The position numbers were made by a program, and so were the translations under genes. Shown piece by piece: positions 27,985 through 35,405 of a DNA stretch of 64,000 nucleotides (its first letter is position 1; each line of letters begins with the position of its first letter). The notes under the pieces are model-generated. The model searched no databases, was not told the DNA's origin, and worked only from the letters and a program-made list of their open reading frames with translations. The DNA lies in contig JAVBXL010000156.1 of NCBI GenBank assembly GCA_030824575.1, positions 1-64,000 of the forward strand, given 5' to 3'. This DNA is from a bacterium. GTDB lineage: Bacteria > Pseudomonadota > Alphaproteobacteria > Sphingomonadales > Sphingomonadaceae.

Positions 27985-28395
27985 TCAGCGGCCAGGGAGC
28001 GCCGGAGAACCGATGCCCGCGGCCCGCACGACCCGATACATGTCGGCGCGCTCCGCCATCCTTGCGACCAGCCACGCAAGATGACCGGCTGCATCCTGCG
28101 GCAGCAGGGTGCCCACGGTCTCGTAAAGCAGGCGCTGATATCCCAGATCATCCCGCGCCAATATATCGCCCAAATGGCGTATGGCTTCGCCGTGGGCGAC
28201 CGGTACCTTGTCCTGCGCCTCGCTCCAGACCAGCGTCACCGCGGCCGTCATTTCCTGCGCGGCATAATAACCGCTGTCGAGACCCTCACCCAGCGATAGC
28301 GCAGCCAGCGCGCTGCGTATGTCGGGCAGATCCGGGTCATTGACCGCATCGATCAGCGGCAGGTTGAAGTCGTAATTGGCTAGCCAGGCGCGCAT
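27985..28395 (-). CDS. Hypothetical protein
   Basis: A 136-residue protein starting MRAWLANYDFNLPLIDAVND at ATG 28395, 8 nt after a GGGGAC ribosome site; the open frame upstream is probably untranslated. It is predominantly helical ('DIRSALAALSLGEGLDSGYYAAQEMTAAV', 'AWLVARMAERADMYRVVRAAG') with no known motif. It points away from DUF736. The function is unknown. Confidence 0.6.
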   Translation of the reverse strand: MRAWLANYDFNLPLIDAVNDPDLPDIRSALAALSLGEGLDSGYYAAQEMTAAVTLVWSEAQDKVPVAHGEAIRHLGDILARDDLGYQRLLYETVGTLLPQDAAGHLAWLVARMAERADMYRVVRAAGIGSPALPGR

Positions 28396-28908
28396 GGAAG
28401 GTCCCCGTTGAAGCTTGGTCATCATAAGAACATATTGGCAACATGAGATCAAGCGGTGTGGAGCCGTCAGGGACCGCGCGCGACACATGCTCGAGGGCCG
28501 GCGCAGGTGATCGAGCGCCAGCAGGCATGTTCAAGGTTGCAGCAAGGAGGGGTTTTGGCGGATGCCCGCGTCGCGGGCACCGGGGCTCTTGTCGGAGCTG
28601 CGCTCCGATCGGGCCCGGCTGCGCCGGTCCCGTCCCTTCGGGCTTCGATCCCCTTCCGGGAAAAGCAATGGCGAAGGGCCTGCCGGGGGAGGGTGGTGCG
28701 GTCGGTCGGCCCGTGCAGCGGGCATGGGAGGCCAGCCTGCCCGATACTCTCTGTTGGACGTGAAATCATAGATGCCCATTGCGATGGGGAGAATGGGCGG
28801 CTGCCTGGTGCCTTCGAGCGAGACCAGCGCCAGCCCCCAGAGAAAAGGAGGGTCTTTGAAGAGTGTCGCCGAAATGGGTTCGGAGAGACATTCGCAAAGG
28901 ATATGCAC
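28396..28908. other. Intergenic region upstream of DUF736
   Basis: About 510 bp of GC-rich sequence. A frame continuous with DUF736 extends to 28456 but is Arg/Pro/Gly-rich and without motifs. It presumably contains the promoters of both divergent genes. Confidence 0.5.
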
Positions 28909-29364
28909 ATGAACATCGGTGAAATCAAGCAGCAGAACGGGCGTCTGATTGGCGCTATCGCCACGCGCAGCATCGACTTGCCCAAGGTAGGATTGCGAGC
29001 AGTTGCAAGTCAGAACGAGCGTGCCCCGATTTATGAAATCGTGACGTTCAATGGCAATCGTTGGGTCCAGATTGGCGCGCTGTGGGAACAGACCTCAAAC
29101 GCCACGGGCGAGGCCTTTCTGCAGGGTTCAATTGACGATCCGAGCTTTCCCGAACCTCTCCCCCTCGCGCTCTTCGGGACGGACGAGGAAGGCTACCGCG
29201 TCGCCTGGCGGCGGCCGCAGCGCCGGGATGATTTCGGACCGGCCACGCGCGGCAGCCGGAGCGGGGACGCACCGTCGGGCGGCGGCTTCGGCGGGAGCAC
29301 GGCGGGTGCCGATGGTGCTTTGATGGGCGCGGCCGGGGAGCTCAACGACGAAATCCCGTTCTGA
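28909..29364 (+). CDS. DUF736 family protein
   Basis: A 151-residue protein with the DUF736 signature 'IGEIKQQNGRLIGAIATRSIDLP', 'NERAPIYEI' and a C-terminal Gly/Ser-rich tail ending 'LNDEIPF', which resembles the acidic-hydrophobic tail of single-strand-binding proteins. DUF736 genes are regular members of alphaproteobacterial plasmid and ICE transfer regions, and their function is not established. ATG 28909 follows AAAGGA; the ATG 6 nt upstream is less well spaced. Confidence 0.85.
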   Translation: MNIGEIKQQNGRLIGAIATRSIDLPKVGLRAVASQNERAPIYEIVTFNGNRWVQIGALWEQTSNATGEAFLQGSIDDPSFPEPLPLALFGTDEEGYRVAWRRPQRRDDFGPATRGSRSGDAPSGGGFGGSTAGADGALMGAAGELNDEIPF

Positions 29365-29375
29365 CGACAGACGCA

Positions 29376-29404
29376 GGCCGGGGGTGCTTCGCGCGCTCCC
29401 GGCC
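29376..29404 (+). terminator. GC-rich hairpin after DUF736
   Basis: A GGCCGGG/CCCGGCC stem directly downstream of the DUF736 stop. No U-tract follows, so it may be a processing or attenuating hairpin, not a strong terminator. Confidence 0.35.
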
Positions 29405-29441
29405 CTTGGTCCCTCAACTGCTTTTACAAGGACATGTCGTC

Positions 29442-30443
29442 ATGACACAGCATCAACCCATCCGCAGGATCGACCGCTTTGCAGACCTGCCCACCCTCTA
29501 TGCCGAGATCACCGCCACCCCCGAGTTCCAGGCCGCCTTTGGCGAACCGCTTGGCCTTTCCATCGTCGAATTTGGAGACGAGCCGGGCGAACATGAGATG
29601 CCCGAGCCGCTCGCGGCCCAGGCGGAATGCGGCGGCGTCATCGCTGCCATTTTCGACCTGTTTACGGGCACGAGGCTCGAGCCGCTCGCAGCCGAAATCG
29701 CCTGGGGCTTCGTCAACAGCTTCCATTTTACAGCCGGCAAACTCGAACGGCGCGAACAGGCGCTGGCCGACGAGGTGGGGGACATGGCCCGTCGTCAGGA
29801 CCCCTCCGAAGTGTTCAACCGGGAGATGGAGGACAAGCAGCTTCTCTGCCAATCGACCACGGAACAGCGCGAGGCGATAGAGTGCATGCGCGACTATGCC
29901 GCCGAAATGTATCGGGCGCTGAGCGGTTGGCCCTGGTCGCCCGCGCGGGGCACGAAGGCGTCGTCCGCCTCAAGCGCAAGCCAGATCGCGGCGCTCGATT
30001 TCCTGCGTGCCCGGCAGATCGCTACCCGTGAGCGGCATGCGCCGCAAGGCCCGATCGTCGTGGTGTCGGGACCCGCCACCTGGCACGACTGGGCCAAGAT
30101 CTGGGAGCGGCTCGATGAGATCAAGCGCCGCGTGCCGCACATGACGCTGGTGACGACCGGGCAGCGCAAGGGCGTTGACCAGATTGCTGCGGCATGGGCG
30201 GCGCGCAAGGGCAACGGCGTGCCGCTGGTGGCCTACGGCCTCTTCGGCGGCGGCCGTAAGGCACCCTTCACGCGTAATCGCAAACTCGCTGAGCTGCGCC
30301 CCGTCGAGGCGATCCTGTGCGAGGGGTCGGGACTGCAAGCGAACCTGTACCAGGTCCTGCGTGAGGCCGGCACGCCGATCCATGCCTTCCGTGTCAGCGA
30401 TCAGGCGCCTGCGCAGCAGAAGCCAAAGCGCATGCCAGTTTGA
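29442..30443 (+). CDS. DUF2493 (SLOG-like) protein, copy 1
   Basis: A 333-residue protein. The N-terminal helical half (about 1-190) contains 'MPEPLAAQAECGGVIAAIFDLFTGTRLEPLAAEIAWGFVNSFH'. The C-terminal half is the Rossmann-like DUF2493 domain ('GPIVVVSGPATWHDW', 'MTLVTTGQRKGVDQIAAAWA', 'VEAILCEGSGLQANLYQVLRE'). DUF2493 belongs to the SLOG superfamily of nucleotide-ligand-binding folds. ATG 29442 is chosen over 29406 because an AAGGA element lies upstream. A diverged paralogue is at 31172. Its role in transfer or element maintenance is unproven. Confidence 0.8.
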   Translation: MTQHQPIRRIDRFADLPTLYAEITATPEFQAAFGEPLGLSIVEFGDEPGEHEMPEPLAAQAECGGVIAAIFDLFTGTRLEPLAAEIAWGFVNSFHFTAGKLERREQALADEVGDMARRQDPSEVFNREMEDKQLLCQSTTEQREAIECMRDYAAEMYRALSGWPWSPARGTKASSASSASQIAALDFLRARQIATRERHAPQGPIVVVSGPATWHDWAKIWERLDEIKRRVPHMTLVTTGQRKGVDQIAAAWAARKGNGVPLVAYGLFGGGRKAPFTRNRKLAELRPVEAILCEGSGLQANLYQVLREAGTPIHAFRVSDQAPAQQKPKRMPV

Positions 30444-30468
30444 CGATCTGCCGGCAGCGTTTTCCTCT

Positions 30469-30495
30469 GGTCCAGGCCGCAAAACGGTCTGGACC
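30469..30495 (+). other. Hairpin between DUF2493 and DUF6117 genes
   Basis: A GGTCCAG/CTGGACC stem with a 13-nt loop and no U-tract, located 22 nt before the DUF6117 start. It could set expression of the downstream gene. Confidence 0.35.
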
Positions 30496-30516
30496 GTGTC
30501 CAGCATGGAGGCCCAC

Positions 30517-30756
30517 ATGGCTATTCCAGACCATCATGTGAAGAATTTTCAGACTTTGATACGCGCCGCCGAAGATGGCAATCTCGCGCTGATGGAATGT
30601 CGCGACGCCGTCACCGGCGAAAAGCGTTTCGTGCTTTGTGGCGTCAGCCGGGATGGCAATGACTATGTCATGACGCCCTTCGGCCATCTTGCCGAGGGTA
30701 ACCCGTTCGAAGCCTATGTGCCGCCAGACAGCCGGCCATTTGGCGCTCCCCATTGA
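30517..30756 (+). CDS. DUF6117 family small protein
   Basis: A 79-residue protein ('IPDHHVKNFQTLIRAAEDGNLALMEC', 'KRFVLCGVSRDGNDYVMTPFGHLAEGNPFE'), matching a small conserved family common next to DUF736 and DUF2493 in sphingomonad plasmids. ATG 30517 follows GGAGG with 5-nt spacing. The function is unknown. Confidence 0.7.
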   Translation: MAIPDHHVKNFQTLIRAAEDGNLALMECRDAVTGEKRFVLCGVSRDGNDYVMTPFGHLAEGNPFEAYVPPDSRPFGAPH

Positions 30757-31171
30757 GCGGGAAGTTTACCGCGCTCATGAGGTTTCTGGACCGGCTGCGC
30801 TGCGCGTTGCCGGTCTTTTTTATGGGCTGTGCAGGGCGAGGGTTCGCGCTTGAAAGGGTCAGCGACGGAGAGGGTGTGACAAGATCCCAGCGTCGCCGGG
30901 GGCATCGAGCCCCCGCCAACGCTTGCCTCTTCTTCTCTCAACGTGTCGGAAGTATGGCACGGGGTCACCGCCGGCCTCAAGGACGACGGGGCCCCACCAT
31001 TTTTCCTGGCGGGTGACGCCGGCGCGCCATCGTGAGACCTGGTCGCGCCAGAAAAAATCGTGACCCCCATCGCCGCTGCGCGGTCGCGGCTGCGCCGCGC
31101 TCCTTGACCCCGTCGGCCGGAGCCCGTGCCGAAAAGAGAACCTCTTGAAGAGATTTTCAAAGGAGGTTTCG
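30757..31171. other. Intergenic region with an A/T-capped inverted repeat
   Basis: About 415 bp without a convincing gene. It contains an inverted repeat between 30999-31011 (ATTTTTCCTGGCG) and 31046-31058 (CGCCAGAAAAAAT), with a GC-rich 34-bp centre. This could form a long hairpin just before the second DUF2493 gene, whose strong ribosome site (AAAGGAGG) follows at 31159-31166. Confidence 0.5.
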
Positions 31172-32116
31172 ATGACTTATACAACTTCATCCACCAGCCA
31201 CGACCGTTTTGCACAGGCCTTCACCGAGACAGTCAATCAATACCGTATCATCCCGGGCGAAGATCCGACCGACGCGCCGATGCCCGACCCGGTTGCAGTC
31301 GAGCATGCGACCGAAATGCTCGTGCGCACCATCTTCGATGTGCTGCAGGATAGCCGGCTCGAAAGCATCGCAGACCGGATCGCCTGGGGTGTCGTGCATA
31401 GCCTGTATAAGGTCACCGAACAGATAGAGGGACAGGCCGACAAGGCAGCGATGAGCGTCAAGGCGCTGATCCGCCAAGCCGATGGCAGCGAGGTCGGGAC
31501 CCGGGAACTGGAGGAGGCGCAGCAACTCTGTCAGTCGCTGGACGAAACGCGTGATGCCCTGGCCTGCATGCGCGACCACGCCGCTGCCACCTATCTCGCC
31601 GAAACCGGGAAACCATGGGCGGCACCGCGGGCATCGCTCACATCTTCCAAGCGCACCGCATCGGTGGTGGCCGCGACGGACTTTCTGGCGGCACGACGGC
31701 AGCGCAAGATCGACGCGCACGCGCCGCAAGGGCCGGTCGTCATCTTCTCGGGCGGGCAGGTCTGGGAGGACCATCGGCTGCTCTACGACCGGCTGGATGC
31801 GATCCGTGCGCGCATGCCGGGCATGATCCTGGCGACGACCGCGCAGGACAAAGGGTGCGACGCCATTGCCGCTGCCTGGGCCGCGCGCAGCGGGTGCAAG
31901 CTCATCGCCTTCACCCTCAACCGCCGCCTTGGCAACCGGGCGGGATTTGCCCGTAACGAACAACTGCTCGGGTTACGGCCAGTGGAAGCCATCGTGTGTG
32001 AAGGGTCGGGCCTTCAGTCCCATCTGGCGCGCGAAGTCCGCAAGCAGGGCATCCCCGCGCATTTCTTCCGGCTGGCAGACCAGAATAGCGGACAAGAACC
32101 GAAGGGCGCTGTCTGA
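31172..32116 (+). CDS. DUF2493 (SLOG-like) protein, copy 2
   Basis: A 314-residue paralogue of the protein at 29442, with the same two-part layout: a helical N-terminal half ('DVLQDSRLESIADRIAWGVVHSLYKV') and a C-terminal DUF2493 domain ('GPVVIFSGGQVWEDHRLLYDRLDAI', 'MILATTAQDKGCDAIAAAWAAR', 'VEAIVCEGSGLQSHLAREVRK'). ATG 31172 has an excellent AAAGGAGG ribosome site. The copies have diverged substantially, so the duplication is old or each came separately. A strong terminator follows at 32124. Confidence 0.8.
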   Translation: MTYTTSSTSHDRFAQAFTETVNQYRIIPGEDPTDAPMPDPVAVEHATEMLVRTIFDVLQDSRLESIADRIAWGVVHSLYKVTEQIEGQADKAAMSVKALIRQADGSEVGTRELEEAQQLCQSLDETRDALACMRDHAAATYLAETGKPWAAPRASLTSSKRTASVVAATDFLAARRQRKIDAHAPQGPVVIFSGGQVWEDHRLLYDRLDAIRARMPGMILATTAQDKGCDAIAAAWAARSGCKLIAFTLNRRLGNRAGFARNEQLLGLRPVEAIVCEGSGLQSHLAREVRKQGIPAHFFRLADQNSGQEPKGAV

Positions 32117-32123
32117 CGAAGGC

Positions 32124-32164
32124 AAGGGACGGCGGGAGCATCATGCTCTCGTCGTCCCTTTTTT
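32124..32164 (+). terminator. Rho-independent terminator after DUF2493 copy 2
   Basis: A long stem starting AAGGGACGGCGGGAGCAT pairs with the following ATGCTC...GTCCCTT (two G-U pairs), followed directly by a T6 run. This is the clearest intrinsic terminator in the window. Confidence 0.85.
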
Positions 32165-32267
32165 GTCTCGACCTATCAATATCGCCCCACTCGGGAACCC
32201 GGCAAGCCGGGTCCGTCGCGATGCGATGCGCAACCGGAAACAGGCGGTCGCGGCCAGCTGCGCGCGG

Positions 32268-32564
32268 TTACACCGTGCTCGCTGCAGGGACGCCTTTGGC
32301 GGTTGATTTTGATGAAGGCGGCTTCCTTTCGGAAGCCGGAGGCATCGCTTTCAGCGCTGCGAAGCTTGCCTCTCCACCAACCCTTATGGCTTCTGTCAGC
32401 AGGTCCTTGAAAATGCGCTCGCTCAAGGCCTCCACCGGGAGGTCTCGAACAATATCGGCATATTTGCCGCGCAAGGCGCGGCGGGCTGTTTCTACCTCTT
32501 GTGCGGCCCGGCGCTGACGCGCTTCGAGTTCGGCAAGGCGCTCGCGTTCTGAAAGTTTCGGCAT
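32268..32564 (-). CDS. Small charged coiled-coil protein near the transfer origin
   Basis: A 98-residue protein beginning MPKLSERERLAELEARQRRAAQEVE, a strongly charged helix likely to form a coiled coil, followed by 'RALRGKYADIVRDLPVEALSERIFKDLLTEA' and a Lys/Pro/Ser tail. Size, charge and position next to the relaxosome genes resemble small TraC/MobC-like accessory proteins, but I see no defining motif. ATG 32564 follows ACAGGA; the frame upstream is not supported. It is transcribed away from the transfer operon. Confidence 0.6.
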   Translation of the reverse strand: MPKLSERERLAELEARQRRAAQEVETARRALRGKYADIVRDLPVEALSERIFKDLLTEAIRVGGEASFAALKAMPPASERKPPSSKSTAKGVPAASTV

Positions 32565-33009
32565 GATCATTCCTGTCTTAAGGTGGTCTGCCCGCCGATC
32601 AGGATAATCCAACATCGCAGGTTTTCGTGCAAGACCATTTCAAAGAGAAGAACCCCTCCGGGGAGCCACGCCCGTGCCCGGTCGAGGCTGGCGCAGCGGC
32701 AGGCCGCTGCGAAGGAGCAGACGCACGGCGCGAGGCCGTTTGTAATGCACCCTACGCACGGGTGCTGCCGCGCATTATCGGTTGCAAAATCAAGAGGATA
32801 GCGTGGGAATACATGTATTCATTTCAGATGGCATTTTGTGGTCCGGGGACCACTAGCCCCGGTCAGACCGCCTCAGAACCTATAATTTGCTAGGAATGCG
32901 GGTCGTGGTCCATGTGACACCGCAGCCGCGTTTGTAAAAGACGGGATTTGTGGGTATAAGGGCAACGCTTTACGACATTTGACGGGGCTCCACTTGATGG
33001 AGTGGCCCT
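32565..33009. other. Non-coding region ahead of the transfer operon; candidate oriT
   Basis: About 445 bp without genes, flanked by a small accessory gene on one side and the ribbon-helix-helix/TraD/relaxase operon on the other. It is AT-richer than its flanks and contains a perfect CCGGGG/CCCCGG hairpin (32843-32862) and a CCACT/AGTGG dyad just before the first start. An oriT is usually found in such a spot, but no known nic consensus was identified. Confidence 0.45.
32843..32862. repeat. 20-bp hairpin in the candidate oriT region
   Basis: CCGGGG and CCCCGG arms with an 8-nt loop. It is compatible with a relaxosome-recognised hairpin or a regulatory stem. Confidence 0.5.
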
Positions 33010-33357
33010 GTGGTCAAACTCAACTTCCGTATCGACGATGCGCTGCATACGCGCCTGGTGCGGCGCGCCAATGACGCTGACCTTACCCTTTCCCAATTCT
33101 CGAGATCTGTCTTGGCGCAGGCCGCCGATCCTGATCGTGGCTATATTTTCACGTCGAATGACGAAATCCTGGCGACCTGTCTCCAGATCTATTCGATCCT
33201 TGTAGTCGCAGTCGGTCGCCGCTCCCCCGAGGCAATCGAGCAAGGAATGGAGGAGGCGCGCATCCTCCTCGAACAGCGCGGACTGCTCGCGCCTCAGCCG
33301 GATGAAGGCGGCGGCTTTGCCACACATGATCCTCGTTCGCAGGGTGACCGGCGATGA
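33010..33357 (+). CDS. Ribbon-helix-helix relaxosome accessory protein
   Basis: A 115-residue protein starting with GTG after GATGGAG. The first 35 residues ('VKLNFRIDDALHTRLVRRANDADLTLSQFSRSVL') form a MetJ/Arc-type ribbon-helix-helix DNA-binding domain. It overlaps the TraD start by 4 nt, so it is the first gene of the transfer operon. By position it is likely to bind oriT and recruit the relaxase or coupling protein, like TraM/TrwA-type factors. Confidence 0.75.
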   Translation: MVKLNFRIDDALHTRLVRRANDADLTLSQFSRSVLAQAADPDRGYIFTSNDEILATCLQIYSILVVAVGRRSPEAIEQGMEEARILLEQRGLLAPQPDEGGGFATHDPRSQGDRR

Positions 33358-35405
33358 GCATCTTTCGTAACGATACGCTGGGATCCTGGACCCGGGGCGG
33401 GCAGGCCATTGTCCACAATGTCCGCATGACCACCCAGGTCTTTTTTCAGACGATGACGGCCTGCCTGGTTCTGTGGATTATCGGCATTCTCTGGTATTGT
33501 CTTGAGACGCTCACCGATTATCAACGCTATGTGCTGGTGCAACTCGCGCTCGCCAGCTTCCGCCGTGACGCGACACGCGGCGGCAGCGATCCCGTACTAT
33601 TCAAGGCTCCCGACGGTCATCAATATTGGACGAGCGCGGAAGGACTTTTGGCATCGGGAGTGGCCCGCAGAACCCTTGATGCCGGTGAAGCTGCGTTGAT
33701 CACGGGCGTAGCGATTGGTGGAGTAGGCGCTCTGCTGGCCTTGTTCTGGGCTTGGTATTATTTCACGCGGACGGGACGAGGTCTCGGGTCCAACCAGTTT
33801 CTGCGAGGGGCAAGGTTCGGCACGACAGCGATGGTTCGCAGAGCCCTTCGCCGGCGGCGCAAGGGGAGCCTTACAGTTGGCGGCGTGACGTTGCCCCATG
33901 CGTTCGAGCCGGAACATGTCGTGCTTTGCGGCGCGCCCGGGACAGGCAAAACGAATATCATCACAACCATGCTCGCCGGCATTCGGCGAGACGGAAAGCG
34001 CGCAATCGTCTACGATACGGCGGGGGCGTTCGTTGAGAAGTTCTACCGTCCGGGTAAGGACATATTGCTCAACCCCCTCGACGAGCGGACCGACCATTGG
34101 TCCCCTTGGGTCGATGTCCCACGCGACTATCATTATGATCAAATCGCCCAGTCCACGATCCCCGACAAGGTCGGTGATCCCTTCTGGGCACGCGCGGCAC
34201 GAGGCACGCTCGTGGGGGTCCTGCGCAAGCTTGCTCGGCAGAAGCATACGCTCGTCTCGATCCTGCTCGACCGACTGCTTCGCTCAGGCCTGAAGGATCT
34301 GGTGGCGTTTGCCGAGGGGACTGAAGCGGCCGCATTCATCAGCATGGAGGGGGACCGGACCTCGGCCGGCATTCAGGCCGAGCTGGCGTCGGTGATGCGT
34401 AGCTTTTCCTATCTGGACGACACCACGAACGGCTTTTCCATCCGAAGCTGGGTTGAAAATGAAGACGATGACAGCTGGTTGTTCATTACCGTCAAGGCCG
34501 ACCAGTTGCCGTCACTACGCCCCCTCATCACGGTGTGGATCGACATCGCGATCGGCGCGATCATGAGCATGGCGCCCGACCCCGACCGACGGCTTTATTG
34601 CATCATCGATGAATTGCCCACGCTGCAGCGGCTGCCTTCGCTCAGCGATTTTCTGGCCCGCGCCCGCAAATATGGCGGATGCGGCATTCTGGGTTTCCAG
34701 TCGTACCCGCAGCTAGAGGCGACATACGGCATCCAGGATGCGGCGGCCATCACCGGCTATTGCTCGACCTGGATTGCCCTGCGCGCGAACGATACCCCGA
34801 CAGCTAAACATGTTTCGGAGAATCTGGGCCAGGTCGAGCAGATCGAAGCCAATGAGGGCATGTCTTATGGTGTAAACGACATGCGCGACGGGGTGAACCT
34901 CTCACGCATGCAAGTCACGCGGCCGCTCGTCATGCACACGGAGGTCACGAACCTCCCAAACCTGTCCGGATTTCTGCGGTTCGGTCGCGACCTTCCGGTG
35001 GTCCGGTTCAAGGATAGCTATAATTCGCTCCCCACGATTGTGCCCGCCTTTATCGAGCGAACAACCCAACCCGTACGCCTTCCACTGGCCGACGAGATCA
35101 TCGAAGCAAACCGGAGCGCGACAAGGGATGGAGAACGCAAGCCACAGCGTCGGAAGTCCTCTCGGACAACGGGAAAGTCTGCCAACAAGGATGGGCCAGG
35201 TCAGAGATCAGGACCGAATATCTCGGCTACTCGTTCGCCCGAACTGCCGCTTGCCCGGCAGGGCCGACAATCCCAAGGATCCGAAGGCAAGAAGGTTAGA
35301 GTAACCCCGCCAGCGACACTGGGGCCTCGCGCGGGTTCCAGAACCGTGCCCCTTCTGCGTCATGGTCGAACGAACGATAAGCCAGGAAAGGCTGACCCGG
35401 CATGA
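33354..35405 (+). CDS. traD: Type IV coupling ATPase (TraD/VirD4-like)
   Basis: A 683-residue inner-membrane DNA-pumping ATPase that hands the relaxase-DNA complex to the secretion channel. There are two N-terminal membrane helices (about 28-50 and 115-137), Walker A 'GAPGTGKT' near residue 192, and Walker B 'LYCIIDELPTL' near 415. The C-terminal 110 residues are Lys/Arg/Ser-rich and probably contact the relaxase. ATG 33354 overlaps the previous stop, and its own stop overlaps the relaxase start by 4 nt. The secretion channel genes themselves are not in the window. Confidence 0.9.
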   Translation: MSIFRNDTLGSWTRGGQAIVHNVRMTTQVFFQTMTACLVLWIIGILWYCLETLTDYQRYVLVQLALASFRRDATRGGSDPVLFKAPDGHQYWTSAEGLLASGVARRTLDAGEAALITGVAIGGVGALLALFWAWYYFTRTGRGLGSNQFLRGARFGTTAMVRRALRRRRKGSLTVGGVTLPHAFEPEHVVLCGAPGTGKTNIITTMLAGIRRDGKRAIVYDTAGAFVEKFYRPGKDILLNPLDERTDHWSPWVDVPRDYHYDQIAQSTIPDKVGDPFWARAARGTLVGVLRKLARQKHTLVSILLDRLLRSGLKDLVAFAEGTEAAAFISMEGDRTSAGIQAELASVMRSFSYLDDTTNGFSIRSWVENEDDDSWLFITVKADQLPSLRPLITVWIDIAIGAIMSMAPDPDRRLYCIIDELPTLQRLPSLSDFLARARKYGGCGILGFQSYPQLEATYGIQDAAAITGYCSTWIALRANDTPTAKHVSENLGQVEQIEANEGMSYGVNDMRDGVNLSRMQVTRPLVMHTEVTNLPNLSGFLRFGRDLPVVRFKDSYNSLPTIVPAFIERTTQPVRLPLADEIIEANRSATRDGERKPQRRKSSRTTGKSANKDGPGQRSGPNISATRSPELPLARQGRQSQGSEGKKVRVTPPATLGPRAGSRTVPLLRHGRTNDKPGKADPA

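Noticed and set aside
28456-28908. Upstream extension of the DUF736 frame
   Set aside because: Low-complexity Arg/Pro sequence before a well-placed ribosome site and the conserved start MNIGEIKQ.
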